The notes under the pieces: generated by a model
Databases searched by the model: none
Told to the model about the DNA's origin: nothing
The model's input: only the letters and a program-made list of their open reading frames with translations
In this document: piece by piece, positions 53,173 to 61,796 of the stretch
Layout: every line of letters begins with the position of its first letter
Numbering within the stretch: the stretch's first letter is position 1
NCBI GenBank assembly: GCA_022711435.1
Contig: JAKLFB010000017.1
Span: forward strand, 62,001-126,000
From: Verrucomicrobiota bacterium
GTDB lineage: Bacteria; Verrucomicrobiota; Verrucomicrobiia; Limisphaerales; UBA1319
Length of the DNA: 64,000 bases
Direction: 5' to 3'
Position numbers and translations under genes: made by a program

Positions 53173-53781
53173 ATGGCGGCGTCTTCGGAATCTGCGTCGG
53201 ATCGGCTGTGGGCCGAGTATGAGGGGGTGTTCCAGGAGTTTGACGATCACACCTTGGCGCGGTGGCTGGCGCAGACATTGGGTCAGATCGAGGGTCATGT
53301 CTGGCGGGCATCGCATCCCTTGATGGGGGCCTACCGGCTGGCGGCGCAGGTGGGGCATGACCGGCAGATCTGGCTGAAGCGTCTGGCGATCCTGCCGGCC
53401 GCATACCCGATTGCGGAGTGCTGCCGGGCGCCTCTGCTGCCGCTGGTCACCCGCGATGTTGTCGAGTCGGGCCTGATCTGCCAGCACTGCGGCGCGACCG
53501 CCATCCCGTTCGACGACATCCCCGAGCCCCAGCGGCAATCGCTTCGACAGTGGGCCAGCGACTATGCCCCGGTGCACGCCGTGGCGCACCAGGAGGAAGA
53601 CGCGCGGCAGACAACCGCCAACGCGGATGCCGAGTTCGAGCGCGCGGCGCAATCGGCCGAGGATCTCCTCTGCTTATTGGGGCGCGAGCTGATGCCGCCT
53701 TTTCTCGATTGGTATCCGGCCGCGGTGTGGGAAGACCAGGACGAGTGCCTCGAAGTGCGCCCGGAAGATCTGCTGTTCTAG
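53173..53781 (+). CDS. Hypothetical protein with a possible zinc-binding cysteine set
   Basis: A 202-residue cytoplasmic protein with no recognised family. The centre contains AECCRAPLLPLVTRDVVESG followed by LICQHCGATAIPF. The four cysteines (CC and CxxC, about 20 residues apart) could make a zinc ribbon. The rest is helical and acidic (WASDYAPVHAVAHQEEDARQ, FLDWYPAAVWEDQDECLEV). Similar proteins appear, to my knowledge, in other Verrucomicrobiota genomes without a function. It stands alone between GH127 and infA. The ATG at 53173 is preceded by AAGGTGAGCC, a weak ribosome-binding site. Confidence 0.65.
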   Translation: MAASSESASDRLWAEYEGVFQEFDDHTLARWLAQTLGQIEGHVWRASHPLMGAYRLAAQVGHDRQIWLKRLAILPAAYPIAECCRAPLLPLVTRDVVESGLICQHCGATAIPFDDIPEPQRQSLRQWASDYAPVHAVAHQEEDARQTTANADAEFERAAQSAEDLLCLLGRELMPPFLDWYPAAVWEDQDECLEVRPEDLLF

Positions 53782-53808
53782 CCGGGTCGGATGGCCGTCC
53801 CTGAGGAT

Positions 53809-53839
53809 AAAAAAGCGGGCATCCACTCGATGCCCGCTT
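53809..53839 (-). terminator. Rho-independent terminator downstream of infA
   Basis: On the minus strand AAGCGGGCAT pairs with ATGCCCGCTT (10 bp, 7-base loop) and is followed by a T6 run. It is the first strong terminator 3' of infA, 284 bp beyond the stop codon. The hairpin can also form on the plus strand after the hypothetical gene, but no T-run follows there. Confidence 0.8.
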
Positions 53840-54123
53840 AACCCAAACAACCAAACCAATCGTCCCGTCAACCCTCCCAAGGGCGCGGGAGCCGGCGGGC
53901 TGCCCCTACTCCCGCCCGCCGCGCAGCCACAAATCACGAACGTCTATCATCGTCAGACGTCGTTCCAGGTCGATTTGTTCATGGGGAGCATACGGCAACA
54001 ATCGAGCTGCGCCACTGTGCGTCTTGCCGCACAGCGCGAACGGGTTGCATCTGGGCCTGCCCGAGCGGGGCCAGGGGGGTGGACGGGGCCGTGTCCGGAT
54101 CGGCTGGAATTCGGGCGCGGGCG
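53840..54123 (-). other. Long 3' region of infA with stem-loops; possible small RNA
   Basis: No protein gene longer than 15 codons is seen. The minus strand contains the hairpin CTGTGCG-GCAAGA-CGCACAG near 54030 and a GC-rich segment near 53880-53920, ending in the terminator at 53809. No match to 6S, SRP, RNase P or tmRNA was recognised. Confidence 0.35.
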
Positions 54124-54342
54124 TTACGGATGGCGGTAAGTGATGCGGGCCTTGTTCAGGTCGTAGGGGGACATTTCGACGCTGACCCGGTCGCCGACGC
54201 TGATGCGGATGAAATTCTTGCGCATCTTGCCGGAGATATGGGCCAGCACCTCGTGGCCGTTGGGCAGCGCCACGCGAAACATCGTACCCGGGAGGACCTG
54301 GCTTACCGAGCCTATCAGTTCGATCGGTTCTTCCTTCGCCAT
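54124..54342 (-). CDS. infA: Translation initiation factor IF-1
   Basis: A 72-residue OB-fold protein of full family length: [60 protein letters not shown] and [12 protein letters not shown]. It binds the A site of the 30S subunit and cooperates with IF-2 and IF-3 during initiation. The motifs HISGKMRKN and GDRV are intact. It is not in a ribosomal protein operon here; it stands alone and is divergent from the exosortase-locus genes. Confidence 0.97.
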   Translation of the reverse strand: MAKEEPIELIGSVSQVLPGTMFRVALPNGHEVLAHISGKMRKNFIRISVGDRVSVEMSPYDLNKARITYRHP

Positions 54343-54553
54343 GCTAGGATGGATGTGAAATCCGGCGCGGGACCGCGGGGGGAGCGTTCATCCGCTCCGG
54401 CCCATGCATTCGCGGGCACACGCGCGAGCCGTATACATGACGGAAGCCGGCGAGGAAAGCAAGCACCGAAGCGATCGAAGGATTTCCGGCGGGATGGGGC
54501 GGGCAAAATCGCGGTGGACAACGGCGGGTCAAGCCCCTAGTATCCGCACTCGC

Positions 54554-54862
54554 ATGAAACCGAAATCGTCGGGGAATTTGTGGAACAACCTGCTATTGGT
54601 TTTGGCGCTGATCAGCGCGCTGCTCACCGTGCTGCTCTCGTATCAGTATGTGCAGTCGATGCGCAACTTCCAGCGATCCCAGCCGGTCCGCGCGGCGATC
54701 GGAGTGCGGCAGGCGCTGATCAACTCGATGGCGGCCGAGGCCATGGAGTATAGCCGGCGCAATCCGGCCATCGTCCCCATCCTGCAGGCCTTCAACCTCA
54801 TGACCAATGCACCGGCCACGAATCGCGCGTCCGGCGCCAGCCCGAAACCCGCCACCCGCTAA
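54554..54862 (+). CDS. Small single-helix membrane protein upstream of exosortase
   Basis: A 102-residue protein with one N-terminal membrane helix (residues 10-30, LWNNLLLVLALISALLTVLL). An extracytoplasmic helical part follows (YVQSMRNFQRSQPVRAAIGV, LINSMAAEAMEYSRRNPAIV and PILQAF), then an Ala/Pro/Ser tail. No family was recognised. It lies 5 bp before a gene of similar layout, and the pair leads into the exosortase genes. An accessory role in polysaccharide or exosortase function is inferred from position only. Confidence 0.6.
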   Translation: MKPKSSGNLWNNLLLVLALISALLTVLLSYQYVQSMRNFQRSQPVRAAIGVRQALINSMAAEAMEYSRRNPAIVPILQAFNLMTNAPATNRASGASPKPATR

Positions 54863-54867
54863 TTCCC

Positions 54868-55281
54868 ATGACCACACCTGACATCAACAGCCCCGCCCCC
54901 ACGCCTGAGCGGACGCCCGCTTGCTGCGCCACCTCGACCGAGGTTCCGGATTGGGAAGCGGCACACCGTTCCCTGCGGTCGCAGATGACGGCGATCCTGA
55001 TCATCTTCCTGTTTTTCGGTTTGGGCGTGAATCTTTTCATCTACAAGGAGCTCGTCGTGGTTCATCGGCAGGCGGCCGAGAACTACCGATTGCAGCAGGA
55101 GTTCAACACCAAGTCGGCCCCGGAGATGGAGAGGTTCATCGCGGCCCTGCGGGATTTTGGCCGGATGCATCCGGATTTCGGGGCCGTCCTCGCGAAGTAT
55201 TTCCGGACCAACGCGCCGGCCGGGAGCACCTCGGCGCCGCCGGCGGCGCCCGCCTCTCCCGCCGCTCCCGAGGCTCGGTAG
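54868..55281 (+). CDS. Second small single-helix membrane protein upstream of exosortase
   Basis: A 137-residue protein. Residues 1-35 are Pro/Thr-rich, residues 40-62 form one membrane helix (MTAILIIFLFFGLGVNLFIY), and a helical stretch follows (VVVHRQAAENYRLQQEFNTK, MERFIAALRDFGRMHPDFGA, VLAKYF). The end is Ala/Pro/Ser-rich. The layout (helix, coiled region, a hydrophobic NP or HP-x5-L motif, low-complexity tail) parallels its neighbour at 54554-54862, so the two may be distant paralogues. No known family was recognised. Confidence 0.6.
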   Translation: MTTPDINSPAPTPERTPACCATSTEVPDWEAAHRSLRSQMTAILIIFLFFGLGVNLFIYKELVVVHRQAAENYRLQQEFNTKSAPEMERFIAALRDFGRMHPDFGAVLAKYFRTNAPAGSTSAPPAAPASPAAPEAR

Positions 55282-55512
55282 GCGGGCTCGGGGAGAGCTC
55301 TGGTGCGGGGCATTGGACGCCTGGGGCCGCTGGGCCGCGAGGTGCGGGCGCGGGTTGAATTGTCGCGGGGCATGCGCGGGAGGTGACGAGGCCGGTCCTG
55401 CGCGATTTTCTCCTTCCACGATGGCTTTGGGCGACCGATGCCGATGGGTTCGCGCTCGGAAAACGATTGAACCATTCAGGCGGGTTAGTGTCTTAATGGG
55501 AACGTGGGAACC

Positions 55513-56472
55513 ATGGTAGAACCGATCCAAAAGCCGGCACAAGGCGAGCCGGGATGGCGCCAGGAGCTGGCTGCCTTATGGGAGTCGCTGCCGCACAAGC
55601 CGCTCTTCTTCGGGCTGCTGGGGGCGTGGTGCGTCCTGTTTCATTTCCTGGGGAACGCGACGCTGGGGTATGTGGAGACGCGCTCGCTGTTTGGGTGGAT
55701 GAACAACGCCTACAACGTGAAGCTCTCGGAGGATCAGCATGGCAACCTGATCCCTTTTGTGGTGCTGGGTCTGTTGTGGTGGAAGCGGAGGCAGCTGACC
55801 CTGGTGGAGAAGGGCATCTGGTGGCCGGCGCTGGCCGGGCTGGGGGCTGCGGCGGCGATGCACCTGGCGGGGTATGTGGCGCAGCAGCCTCGGATATCGA
55901 TCGCGGGTTTCTTTCTCGGGGTGTATGCGCTGACGGGGCTGGCTTGGGGGCCGGCGTGGCTGAGGGCGTCGGCCTTCCCCTTCTTCCTGTTCGTGTTCGC
56001 GATCCCGGTCGGATCGCTGGCGGAGCGGATCACTTTTCCGATGCGTCTGGCATCGACATGGATGGCGACGCAGATCAGCCAGGCGGGTCTGGGCATCGAT
56101 GTGATCCGGGATGGCACGCGGATCTTCGATCCCCAGGGGCTTTATCAGTATGACGTGGCGCCGGCGTGCAGCGGGATCCGGAGCTTGATCTCGCTGGTCG
56201 CGCTGGGGACGATCTACGCGTTCGTCTCGTTCCGGACGTTTTGGAAGCGGGTGGTGGCGATGCTGCTGGCGTTTCCGCTGGCGCTGGCCGGGAACGTGGT
56301 GCGGCTGCTGGGCGTGATACTGACGGCGGAGGCGGTGGGGCAGGAGGCGGGCATGAAGGTGCACGATTACGCGGGCTTCGTGACCTTTCTGCTGGCGCTG
56401 GGGGTGTTGATGCTGGTGGGCTACTGGATGGGCGAGGAGAAGGTGCTCGAAGAGCGGGAGGCGGCGGCATGA
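55513..56472 (+). CDS. Exosortase
   Basis: A 319-residue membrane protein with about eight helices. The exosortase/archaeosortase catalytic triad is complete: Cys219 in APACSGIRSL, Arg264 in GNVVRLLGV and His284 in KVHDYAGF. The DQHGNLIPFVVLGLLWW stretch near residue 75 is also typical. Exosortases cleave the PEP-CTERM tail of secreted proteins and transfer them to the envelope, and their loci usually contain exopolysaccharide genes, as here. I chose the ATG at 55513; a GTG lies 9 bases earlier. The stop overlaps the EpsI-like gene start by 4 bases. Confidence 0.92.
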   Translation: MVEPIQKPAQGEPGWRQELAALWESLPHKPLFFGLLGAWCVLFHFLGNATLGYVETRSLFGWMNNAYNVKLSEDQHGNLIPFVVLGLLWWKRRQLTLVEKGIWWPALAGLGAAAAMHLAGYVAQQPRISIAGFFLGVYALTGLAWGPAWLRASAFPFFLFVFAIPVGSLAERITFPMRLASTWMATQISQAGLGIDVIRDGTRIFDPQGLYQYDVAPACSGIRSLISLVALGTIYAFVSFRTFWKRVVAMLLAFPLALAGNVVRLLGVILTAEAVGQEAGMKVHDYAGFVTFLLALGVLMLVGYWMGEEKVLEEREAAA

Positions 56473-57179
56473 GGATGCGAGCGGGCTTGGCGGCATGGGT
56501 GGCGCTGGCGATCATGGGCGTCACGGCGGGCGTGCTGTTGTGGTATCAGACCCACCAGCGGCTGGGCAATCCGGGCATCCGGCTCGATCTGCCGGAGCGG
56601 GTTTTGGGCTACGAGTCGCAGGTCCTGGAGATCACCGAGGAGGAGCGCGGCCCGTTGCCGGCCGACACCACCCTGGGGCGGCGGCTCTACCAGCGGGTCG
56701 ACGGGGGCCGGACCAATCAGATCCTGCTCGATTACGTTCTGATGGGGAAGGACCGGACCAGCCTGCACAAGCCGCAGTTCTGCCTGGTCGGCCAGGGATG
56801 GACGATCGATCAAACCGAAGAGCGTTTCATTGCCATGCAGGAGCCCCATCCCTACGACCTGCCGGTGATGCGGCTATTGGCGAGCAAGCCGCCTCTGCGG
56901 TGCGTGTTCGCGTATTGGTTCGTGGCCGAGGACGGCCTGACGGCCCACCACTGGCAGCGGATGTGGTGGATGGCGCGGAACCTGTTCCGGCACGGGGTGC
57001 TGCAGCGGTGGGCGTATGTGAGGTGCATCGTGACGTGCCTGCCGGGGCAGGAGGAGACAGCCTATGCGGAGATGGAGCGGTTCATCGCCGCGGCGGCGCC
57101 CCGGTTCATGCTGGTGGCGGGGCGACCCCGTCCTGCGGCTGGCGTTCCGACCTCTTCGGCGCCGGGCGCCTCCCGATGA
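56469..57179 (+). CDS. Exosortase-associated EpsI-family protein
   Basis: A 236-residue protein with one N-terminal membrane helix (AAWVALAIMGVTAGVLLWYQ). The body matches the EpsI/DUF3485 family: NPGIRLDLPERVLGYESQVL, TSLHKPQFCLVGQGWTI (the conserved H-P-x-x-C-L-x-G-x-GW block near residue 100) and FAYWFVAEDGLTAHHWQRMW. EpsI proteins are partners of exosortase in exopolysaccharide export; the biochemical role is not settled. It is translationally coupled to the exosortase gene by an ATGA overlap. Confidence 0.88.
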   Translation: MRMRAGLAAWVALAIMGVTAGVLLWYQTHQRLGNPGIRLDLPERVLGYESQVLEITEEERGPLPADTTLGRRLYQRVDGGRTNQILLDYVLMGKDRTSLHKPQFCLVGQGWTIDQTEERFIAMQEPHPYDLPVMRLLASKPPLRCVFAYWFVAEDGLTAHHWQRMWWMARNLFRHGVLQRWAYVRCIVTCLPGQEETAYAEMERFIAAAAPRFMLVAGRPRPAAGVPTSSAPGASR

Positions 57180-57365
57180 TCCTGGGATCCACGTGCCGTC
57201 CTCGCCGGCCGATTGGAGGGGGGCGCAAGACCGGGCGGAGGCGGCCGTCCCCGGCGCCATGAGATCCAAGCCGCCCTCCGCCCGATGCCCTAAATGCTTG
57301 CACTCAGAGCCGGACAGAGATTAGATGTCCACTTGCTATACAGTTCGGCCAAACCAGCCTGAGCG

Positions 57366-58754
57366 ATGTTAGGTCAGCAACAGCGGCTTCACACGCAGTT
57401 CCACAAGATCGTGGATGCCGTGTTGTATGGCCTGGCGTTTTTTCTGGCGCATCTGCTGCGCGAGAACTGGGATCTGGAGGTTTTTGGGGGGACGGCGGAG
57501 ATCGAGCCCTTTTACAACTACGCGTGGCTGCTGCTGGTGGTGATGCCGATGGGGCCGCTGGCTCTTGAGTGGCAGGGGTATTACCGACGGGCGGATTACT
57601 CGAGGCGGATGGGGGTGTGGCAGCTGATCCGGACGGGGGCGATTCTGCCGGTGGTGGTGATCCTGATCCTGTTTCTTTTGAAAGATATGCTGTCGCGCTC
57701 GGTGATCATCCTGTTTGGGGGGATGAGCGTGGCGGTGATGGTGGCGAAGGAGGGGGTTATCTGGTGGTGGCGGAGGAGCCGGTGGGGCCAGGCTCAGGCG
57801 CAGCGGCGATTCATCCTGGTGGGGACGCAGAAGGACAACGAGCGTTTTCTGCGGGAGATGCGCCGGCGGTCGAGCTGGGGATTCCGAGTGGTGGCGGAGC
57901 TGGATCTGAACCGGGAGCCGGTGGAGACCCTGATCGGCCGGCTGCACGAGCATTCGGCCAACGGGGTGGTCCTGAACGCGGCGCACGCGTTTTTCGGGCA
58001 GATCGAGAAGGCGGTGCAGATCTGCGAGCTGGAGGGGGTGGAGGCGTGGCTGATGGCGGACTTTTTCAAGACCCAGATTTCGCGGACGATGGTGGACACG
58101 CTGGTGGATCGCCCGACGCTGGTCTTCCGGTCGACGCCGGAGGAGTCGTGGGAGGGGGTGGCGAAGCGGCTGTGCGATGTGGCGGTGGCATCCTTCCTGC
58201 TGCTAAGCACCTCGTGGTTGTTCGGGCTGGTGGCGGTCCTGATCAAGCTCACCTCGCCGGGGCCGGTGTACTTTCGGCAGTCGAGGAGCGGGCTGAACGG
58301 GCAGCCGTTCACGATGTACAAGTTCCGGTCGATGACGACCGACGCGGAGCAGCGGCGGCACGAGCTGGAGCGGCTCAACGAGATGAGCGGCCCCGTGTTC
58401 AAGCTGAGCCAGGATCCGCGGGTGACTCGGGTGGGGTACTGGCTGCGGCGGTACAGCATCGACGAGCTGCCGCAGCTCTGGAACGTGTTGCGCGGGGAGA
58501 TGAGCCTGGTGGGGCCGCGGCCCTTGCCGGTGGACGAAGTGAAGCGTTTCGATGATCTGGCGCATCGGCGGCGCCTGAGCGTGAAGCCGGGGCTGACGTG
58601 CCTGTGGCAGATCAGCGGGCGGAACAACGTGACCAATTTCAACGACTGGGTGCGGCTGGATCTCGAATACATCGACAACTGGTCGCTGTGGCTGGATTTG
58701 AAGATACTGGTATGGACTATTCCGGTGGTCATCCAAGGGACGGGGGCCAAGTGA
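57366..58754 (+). CDS. Polyprenyl-phosphate sugar transferase (exopolysaccharide initiating glycosyltransferase)
   Basis: A 462-residue protein of the bacterial sugar transferase family. Residues 1-135 contain four to five membrane helices, residues 145-250 a CoA-binding/Rossmann-like domain ([20 protein letters not shown]), and residues 268-462 the catalytic domain. The last opens with [14 protein letters not shown] and contains [34 protein letters not shown] with LVGPRPLP (the DE and LVGPRP motifs) and [14 protein letters not shown]. It transfers a sugar-1-phosphate to undecaprenyl phosphate and so starts repeat-unit assembly at the membrane. It lies 186 bp after the EpsI gene and 31 bp before the UDP-xylose synthase gene. 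Confidence 0.92.
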   Translation: MLGQQQRLHTQFHKIVDAVLYGLAFFLAHLLRENWDLEVFGGTAEIEPFYNYAWLLLVVMPMGPLALEWQGYYRRADYSRRMGVWQLIRTGAILPVVVILILFLLKDMLSRSVIILFGGMSVAVMVAKEGVIWWWRRSRWGQAQAQRRFILVGTQKDNERFLREMRRRSSWGFRVVAELDLNREPVETLIGRLHEHSANGVVLNAAHAFFGQIEKAVQICELEGVEAWLMADFFKTQISRTMVDTLVDRPTLVFRSTPEESWEGVAKRLCDVAVASFLLLSTSWLFGLVAVLIKLTSPGPVYFRQSRSGLNGQPFTMYKFRSMTTDAEQRRHELERLNEMSGPVFKLSQDPRVTRVGYWLRRYSIDELPQLWNVLRGEMSLVGPRPLPVDEVKRFDDLAHRRRLSVKPGLTCLWQISGRNNVTNFNDWVRLDLEYIDNWSLWLDLKILVWTIPVVIQGTGAK

Positions 58755-58785
58755 TGGCGGGGCGGCAAGGGAAGGCGGTATCGCC

Positions 58786-59775
58786 GTGAGCCCGGCTGCC
58801 AAGAAGGCCGGCCGCCGCCCGACGCCGATCTCCGTGGTGACCGGCGGGGCGGGGTTCCTGGGATCGCATCTGGCCGATCTCCTGCTCGAGCGGGGGCATC
58901 GGGTCGTGGTGATCGACAACCTGGTGACCGGCTCGATCGAGAATCTGGCCTCGCACGCGGGGGACCCGCAGTTTCGCTTCATCCGGCAGGACGTCACGGA
59001 ATACCTGTTTCTCGACACCCCGGTGGATTACGTGTGGCATTTCGCGTCCCCGGCCAGCCCGATGGATTACCTGAAGCTGCCGATCCAGACCTTGAAGGTG
59101 GGGTCGTTGGGGACGCACAAGGCGCTGGGGCTGGCTCGGCACAAAGGGGCGCGGTTTCTGCTGGCATCGACCTCCGAGGTGTATGGGGATCCGCTGGTCC
59201 ACCCGCAGCCGGAGAGCTACTGGGGGCACGTCAACCCGGTGGGCCCGCGCGGCTGCTACGACGAAGCCAAGCGGTTTGCGGAGGCGATGACCATGGCCTA
59301 TCACAGCGAGCACGGCATTCCCACGCGGATCGCGCGAATTTTCAACACCTATGGGCCGCGGATGGCGCTGCAGGACGGGCGGGTGGTGCCGGCCTTTCTG
59401 GGGCAGGCGCTGCGGAATCGGCCGCTGACCGTTTTTGGGGACGGGGCTCAGACGCGGAGTTTTTGTTTTTATGAGGACTTGATCGACGGGCTGTTCCGCC
59501 TGATGATGAGCGATCTGGAGACGCCGGTGAACCTGGGCAATCCGGAGGAGTTCAGCATGCGGGAGCTGGCCGAGCAAGTGATTCGCCTGACCGGTGCCCG
59601 CAGCCGCCTGGTGTTCCGTCCGGCGCCGCAGGACGATCCGCGGCAGCGGCGTCCGGACATCACGCTGGCGCGGGCCCGGCTGGGGTGGGCGCCGCGGGTG
59701 AGCCTGGCGGACGGGCTGGCGCGGACGCTGCCGTGGTTTCGGGAGCGGGTCCTGCGGGCTAGGGAAAAAGCGTGA
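58786..59775 (+). CDS. UDP-glucuronate decarboxylase (UDP-xylose synthase)-like epimerase
   Basis: A 329-residue extended SDR. The NAD motif is GGAGFLGSH near residue 20, and the catalytic set is STSEVYGDP with YDEAK near residue 158. The stretches [54 protein letters not shown] and [15 protein letters not shown] are characteristic of the UXS subgroup, which turns UDP-glucuronate into UDP-xylose. It would supply an activated pentose for the polysaccharide started by the adjacent transferase. The GTG start at 58786 follows an AAGGGAAGG ribosome-binding site. Confidence 0.87.
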   Translation: MSPAAKKAGRRPTPISVVTGGAGFLGSHLADLLLERGHRVVVIDNLVTGSIENLASHAGDPQFRFIRQDVTEYLFLDTPVDYVWHFASPASPMDYLKLPIQTLKVGSLGTHKALGLARHKGARFLLASTSEVYGDPLVHPQPESYWGHVNPVGPRGCYDEAKRFAEAMTMAYHSEHGIPTRIARIFNTYGPRMALQDGRVVPAFLGQALRNRPLTVFGDGAQTRSFCFYEDLIDGLFRLMMSDLETPVNLGNPEEFSMRELAEQVIRLTGARSRLVFRPAPQDDPRQRRPDITLARARLGWAPRVSLADGLARTLPWFRERVLRAREKA

Positions 59776-59799
59776 CAGCGGAGCCGGGTGTTTTTATGT

Positions 59800-59828
59800 T
59801 TGACCGCTGCAAGGCGATCGGGTATTCA
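59800..59828 (+). promoter_or_regulatory. Candidate promoter of the pilus operon
   Basis: TTGACC at 59800 and TATTCA at 59823 are spaced by 17 bases and lie 90 bases before the ATG of the PilM-like gene. The -35 matches the consensus at five of six positions; the -10 match is moderate. Confidence 0.4.
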
Positions 59829-59917
59829 CCGACGCCGTTTCGCCCGTGGGTCGGATGCCACTGGAGTGGCAATGGGTGCGAAATGGGCCGTGAGATCGAT
59901 GGGAAGAGTCGTCGGCA

Positions 59918-61795
59918 ATGTTAAAAGGCAAAACGTTTTTGGGGATTGACTTCGGCGCCGGGAGCCTGAAGGTGGCGGAGTTCGACATCACCGAGGCGGG
60001 GGCGCTGTGCCTCAAGCAATTCGGGGTGCGGCCGCTGGGGCTGGAGGGATCGCAGGAATCCGTCCGGGAGGGCGCCTTGCAGCGGGCCTTGCAGGAGCTG
60101 CTGGCCGACCGCGGGTTCTCCGCCAAGATGTTCAGCGCGTGCGCTCCCGGCTACCACGTCTTCTCGAAATTCGTCAAGCTGCCTCCGGTCGACACCTCGA
60201 AGGTGACGCAGATCATCCAGTACGAGGCGCAGCAGAACGTCCCGTTCCCGCTCGAGGAGGTGGTCTGGGACTACCAGATCACGGGGACCGCGCCGGGGGG
60301 GGAGCTGGAGGTCTTTCTGGTGGCGATCAAGTCCGAGATTGTCGAGGGGCTGTTCCGGCTGGCGAGCGCGCCGGGGCTGCGGCTCCAGTTGGTCGATGTC
60401 TCGCCGGCGGCCCTCTGCAACGCCTTCCGGTATAACTATCCGGATCTGGACGGCTGCTCGATGCTGCTGGACATCGGGGCCAAGACGAGCAACGTCCTGT
60501 TCTTCGAGAAGAACAAATACAGCTCGCGCGGCATCAACATCGGGGCCAACTCGATCACGCAGGATTTCATGGCGGAGGTGCGGATCCCGTTCTCGAAGGC
60601 GGAGGCGTTCAAGATCGCGGAGGGATTTGTGAGCCTGGGGGGCGCCTACGAGGAGCCGGAGAATCCACAGCAGGCGCAGATATCGAAGATCGCGCGGCAG
60701 GTGATGACGCGGCTGCACATCCAGGTCAATCAGACCATCCAGTTCTATCGGGGCCAGCAAGGCGGGTCGGCGCCGCAGCGGCTGTTCCTGGCGGGGGGGG
60801 CCTCGATCATGCCCTACACGGCCCAGTTCTTTTCCGAGAAGCTGAACTTGCCCGAGGAATCGGTGCAGTATTTCAACCCGCTGCGGAACGTGCAGATCGA
60901 TCCGGCGGTGAATCTGGAGGATCTGGCGAAGTCGGCGCACTCGCTGGGCGAGGTGGTGGGCTTGGGGCTGCGGCACCTGGCGCAGTGCCCGATCGAGCTG
61001 AACCTGATGCCGAAGACCATTCGGAAGCGTCAGGAGCTGAACCAGAAGAAGCCTTATTTTGTGGCGACCCTGCTGAGCCTGGTGCTGGCGCTGGTGGCGA
61101 TGGGCTGGTTTTACGATGCGAAGGTGGTGGCGGCCAAGCGCCGTGCGATGGCGGAGATCCAGGCCCAGGCGCAGCCCCTGCAGTCGTTGTGGGATGAGCG
61201 GCTCAATCCGGAGCTGCAGACGGCCAGCCGGCTCCGGCAGGAGGCGGATCAGGTGGCTTTGTGGGCGGGGGAGCGCCTGACCTGGATCGAGATCATGACC
61301 GAGCTGCGCAGCGCCCTCCTGGAAACGGAGGAAGCGATCGCCAAGGAGCGGGGTGTGCAGACGGGCATCTGGATCGAGCGGATGATCCCGGACATCCCGG
61401 GGGCGGAGCAGTCCGAGCTGACCGGCTTGAGCAGCCCGGTGCCGCGCGGGCCGGACACATCCGGGTGGTCGGACGACATGAAGCGGCGGTATGGGCTGCT
61501 GGATGCGCCGGTGGCGCCCGCGGAGCCGGGGATCGAAGACCCGAGCGCGGCGGCGCCGGCGTCGACGAACGAGATCGCGTCCGTCAAGCTCACGTGCGCC
61601 GCGGTGAGCCTGAAGTCGGTGGGGCCGGAGATCGACGTGCAGATTGCGCACGAGCTCGAGCGCAGGCTCCAGTCGCGGACCAACCTCTTCCTTCCCGAGC
61701 CGATGCTGGGGCACGACGTCAAGCCTCCCGAGGAGAACTCGATCACGTTCAGCTTCGACCTGACCCTCAAACTGCAGCGCCCGATCAAGATCTGA
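59918..61795 (+). CDS. Amuc_1101-type PilM-like protein with PilN-like C-terminal part
   Basis: A 625-residue protein. Residues 1-360 follow PilM (FtsA/actin-like ATPase fold): MLKGKTFLGIDFGAGSLKVA, QIIQYEAQQNVPFPLEEVVW, CSMLLDIGAKTSNVLFFEKN and the GGASIMP phosphate-binding loop near 290. Residues 379-398 are a membrane helix (FVATLLSLVLALVAMGWFYD). The part beyond resembles PilN/PilO, with a coiled segment, RLTWIEIMTELRSALLETE and a beta domain ending KPPEENSITFSFDLTLKLQR. The cytoplasmic actin-like platform and its periplasmic partner are thus one chain. The gene starts the pilus operon; the next gene follows after 1 bp. Confidence 0.85.
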   Translation: MLKGKTFLGIDFGAGSLKVAEFDITEAGALCLKQFGVRPLGLEGSQESVREGALQRALQELLADRGFSAKMFSACAPGYHVFSKFVKLPPVDTSKVTQIIQYEAQQNVPFPLEEVVWDYQITGTAPGGELEVFLVAIKSEIVEGLFRLASAPGLRLQLVDVSPAALCNAFRYNYPDLDGCSMLLDIGAKTSNVLFFEKNKYSSRGINIGANSITQDFMAEVRIPFSKAEAFKIAEGFVSLGGAYEEPENPQQAQISKIARQVMTRLHIQVNQTIQFYRGQQGGSAPQRLFLAGGASIMPYTAQFFSEKLNLPEESVQYFNPLRNVQIDPAVNLEDLAKSAHSLGEVVGLGLRHLAQCPIELNLMPKTIRKRQELNQKKPYFVATLLSLVLALVAMGWFYDAKVVAAKRRAMAEIQAQAQPLQSLWDERLNPELQTASRLRQEADQVALWAGERLTWIEIMTELRSALLETEEAIAKERGVQTGIWIERMIPDIPGAEQSELTGLSSPVPRGPDTSGWSDDMKRRYGLLDAPVAPAEPGIEDPSAAAPASTNEIASVKLTCAAVSLKSVGPEIDVQIAHELERRLQSRTNLFLPEPMLGHDVKPPEENSITFSFDLTLKLQRPIKI

Positions 61796-61796
61796 T

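Noticed and set aside
50269..53652. An 1127-codon minus-strand ORF opposite the GH127 gene
   Set aside because: Arg/Pro/His-rich composition without domains; the plus strand carries a full GH127 with its cysteine cluster.
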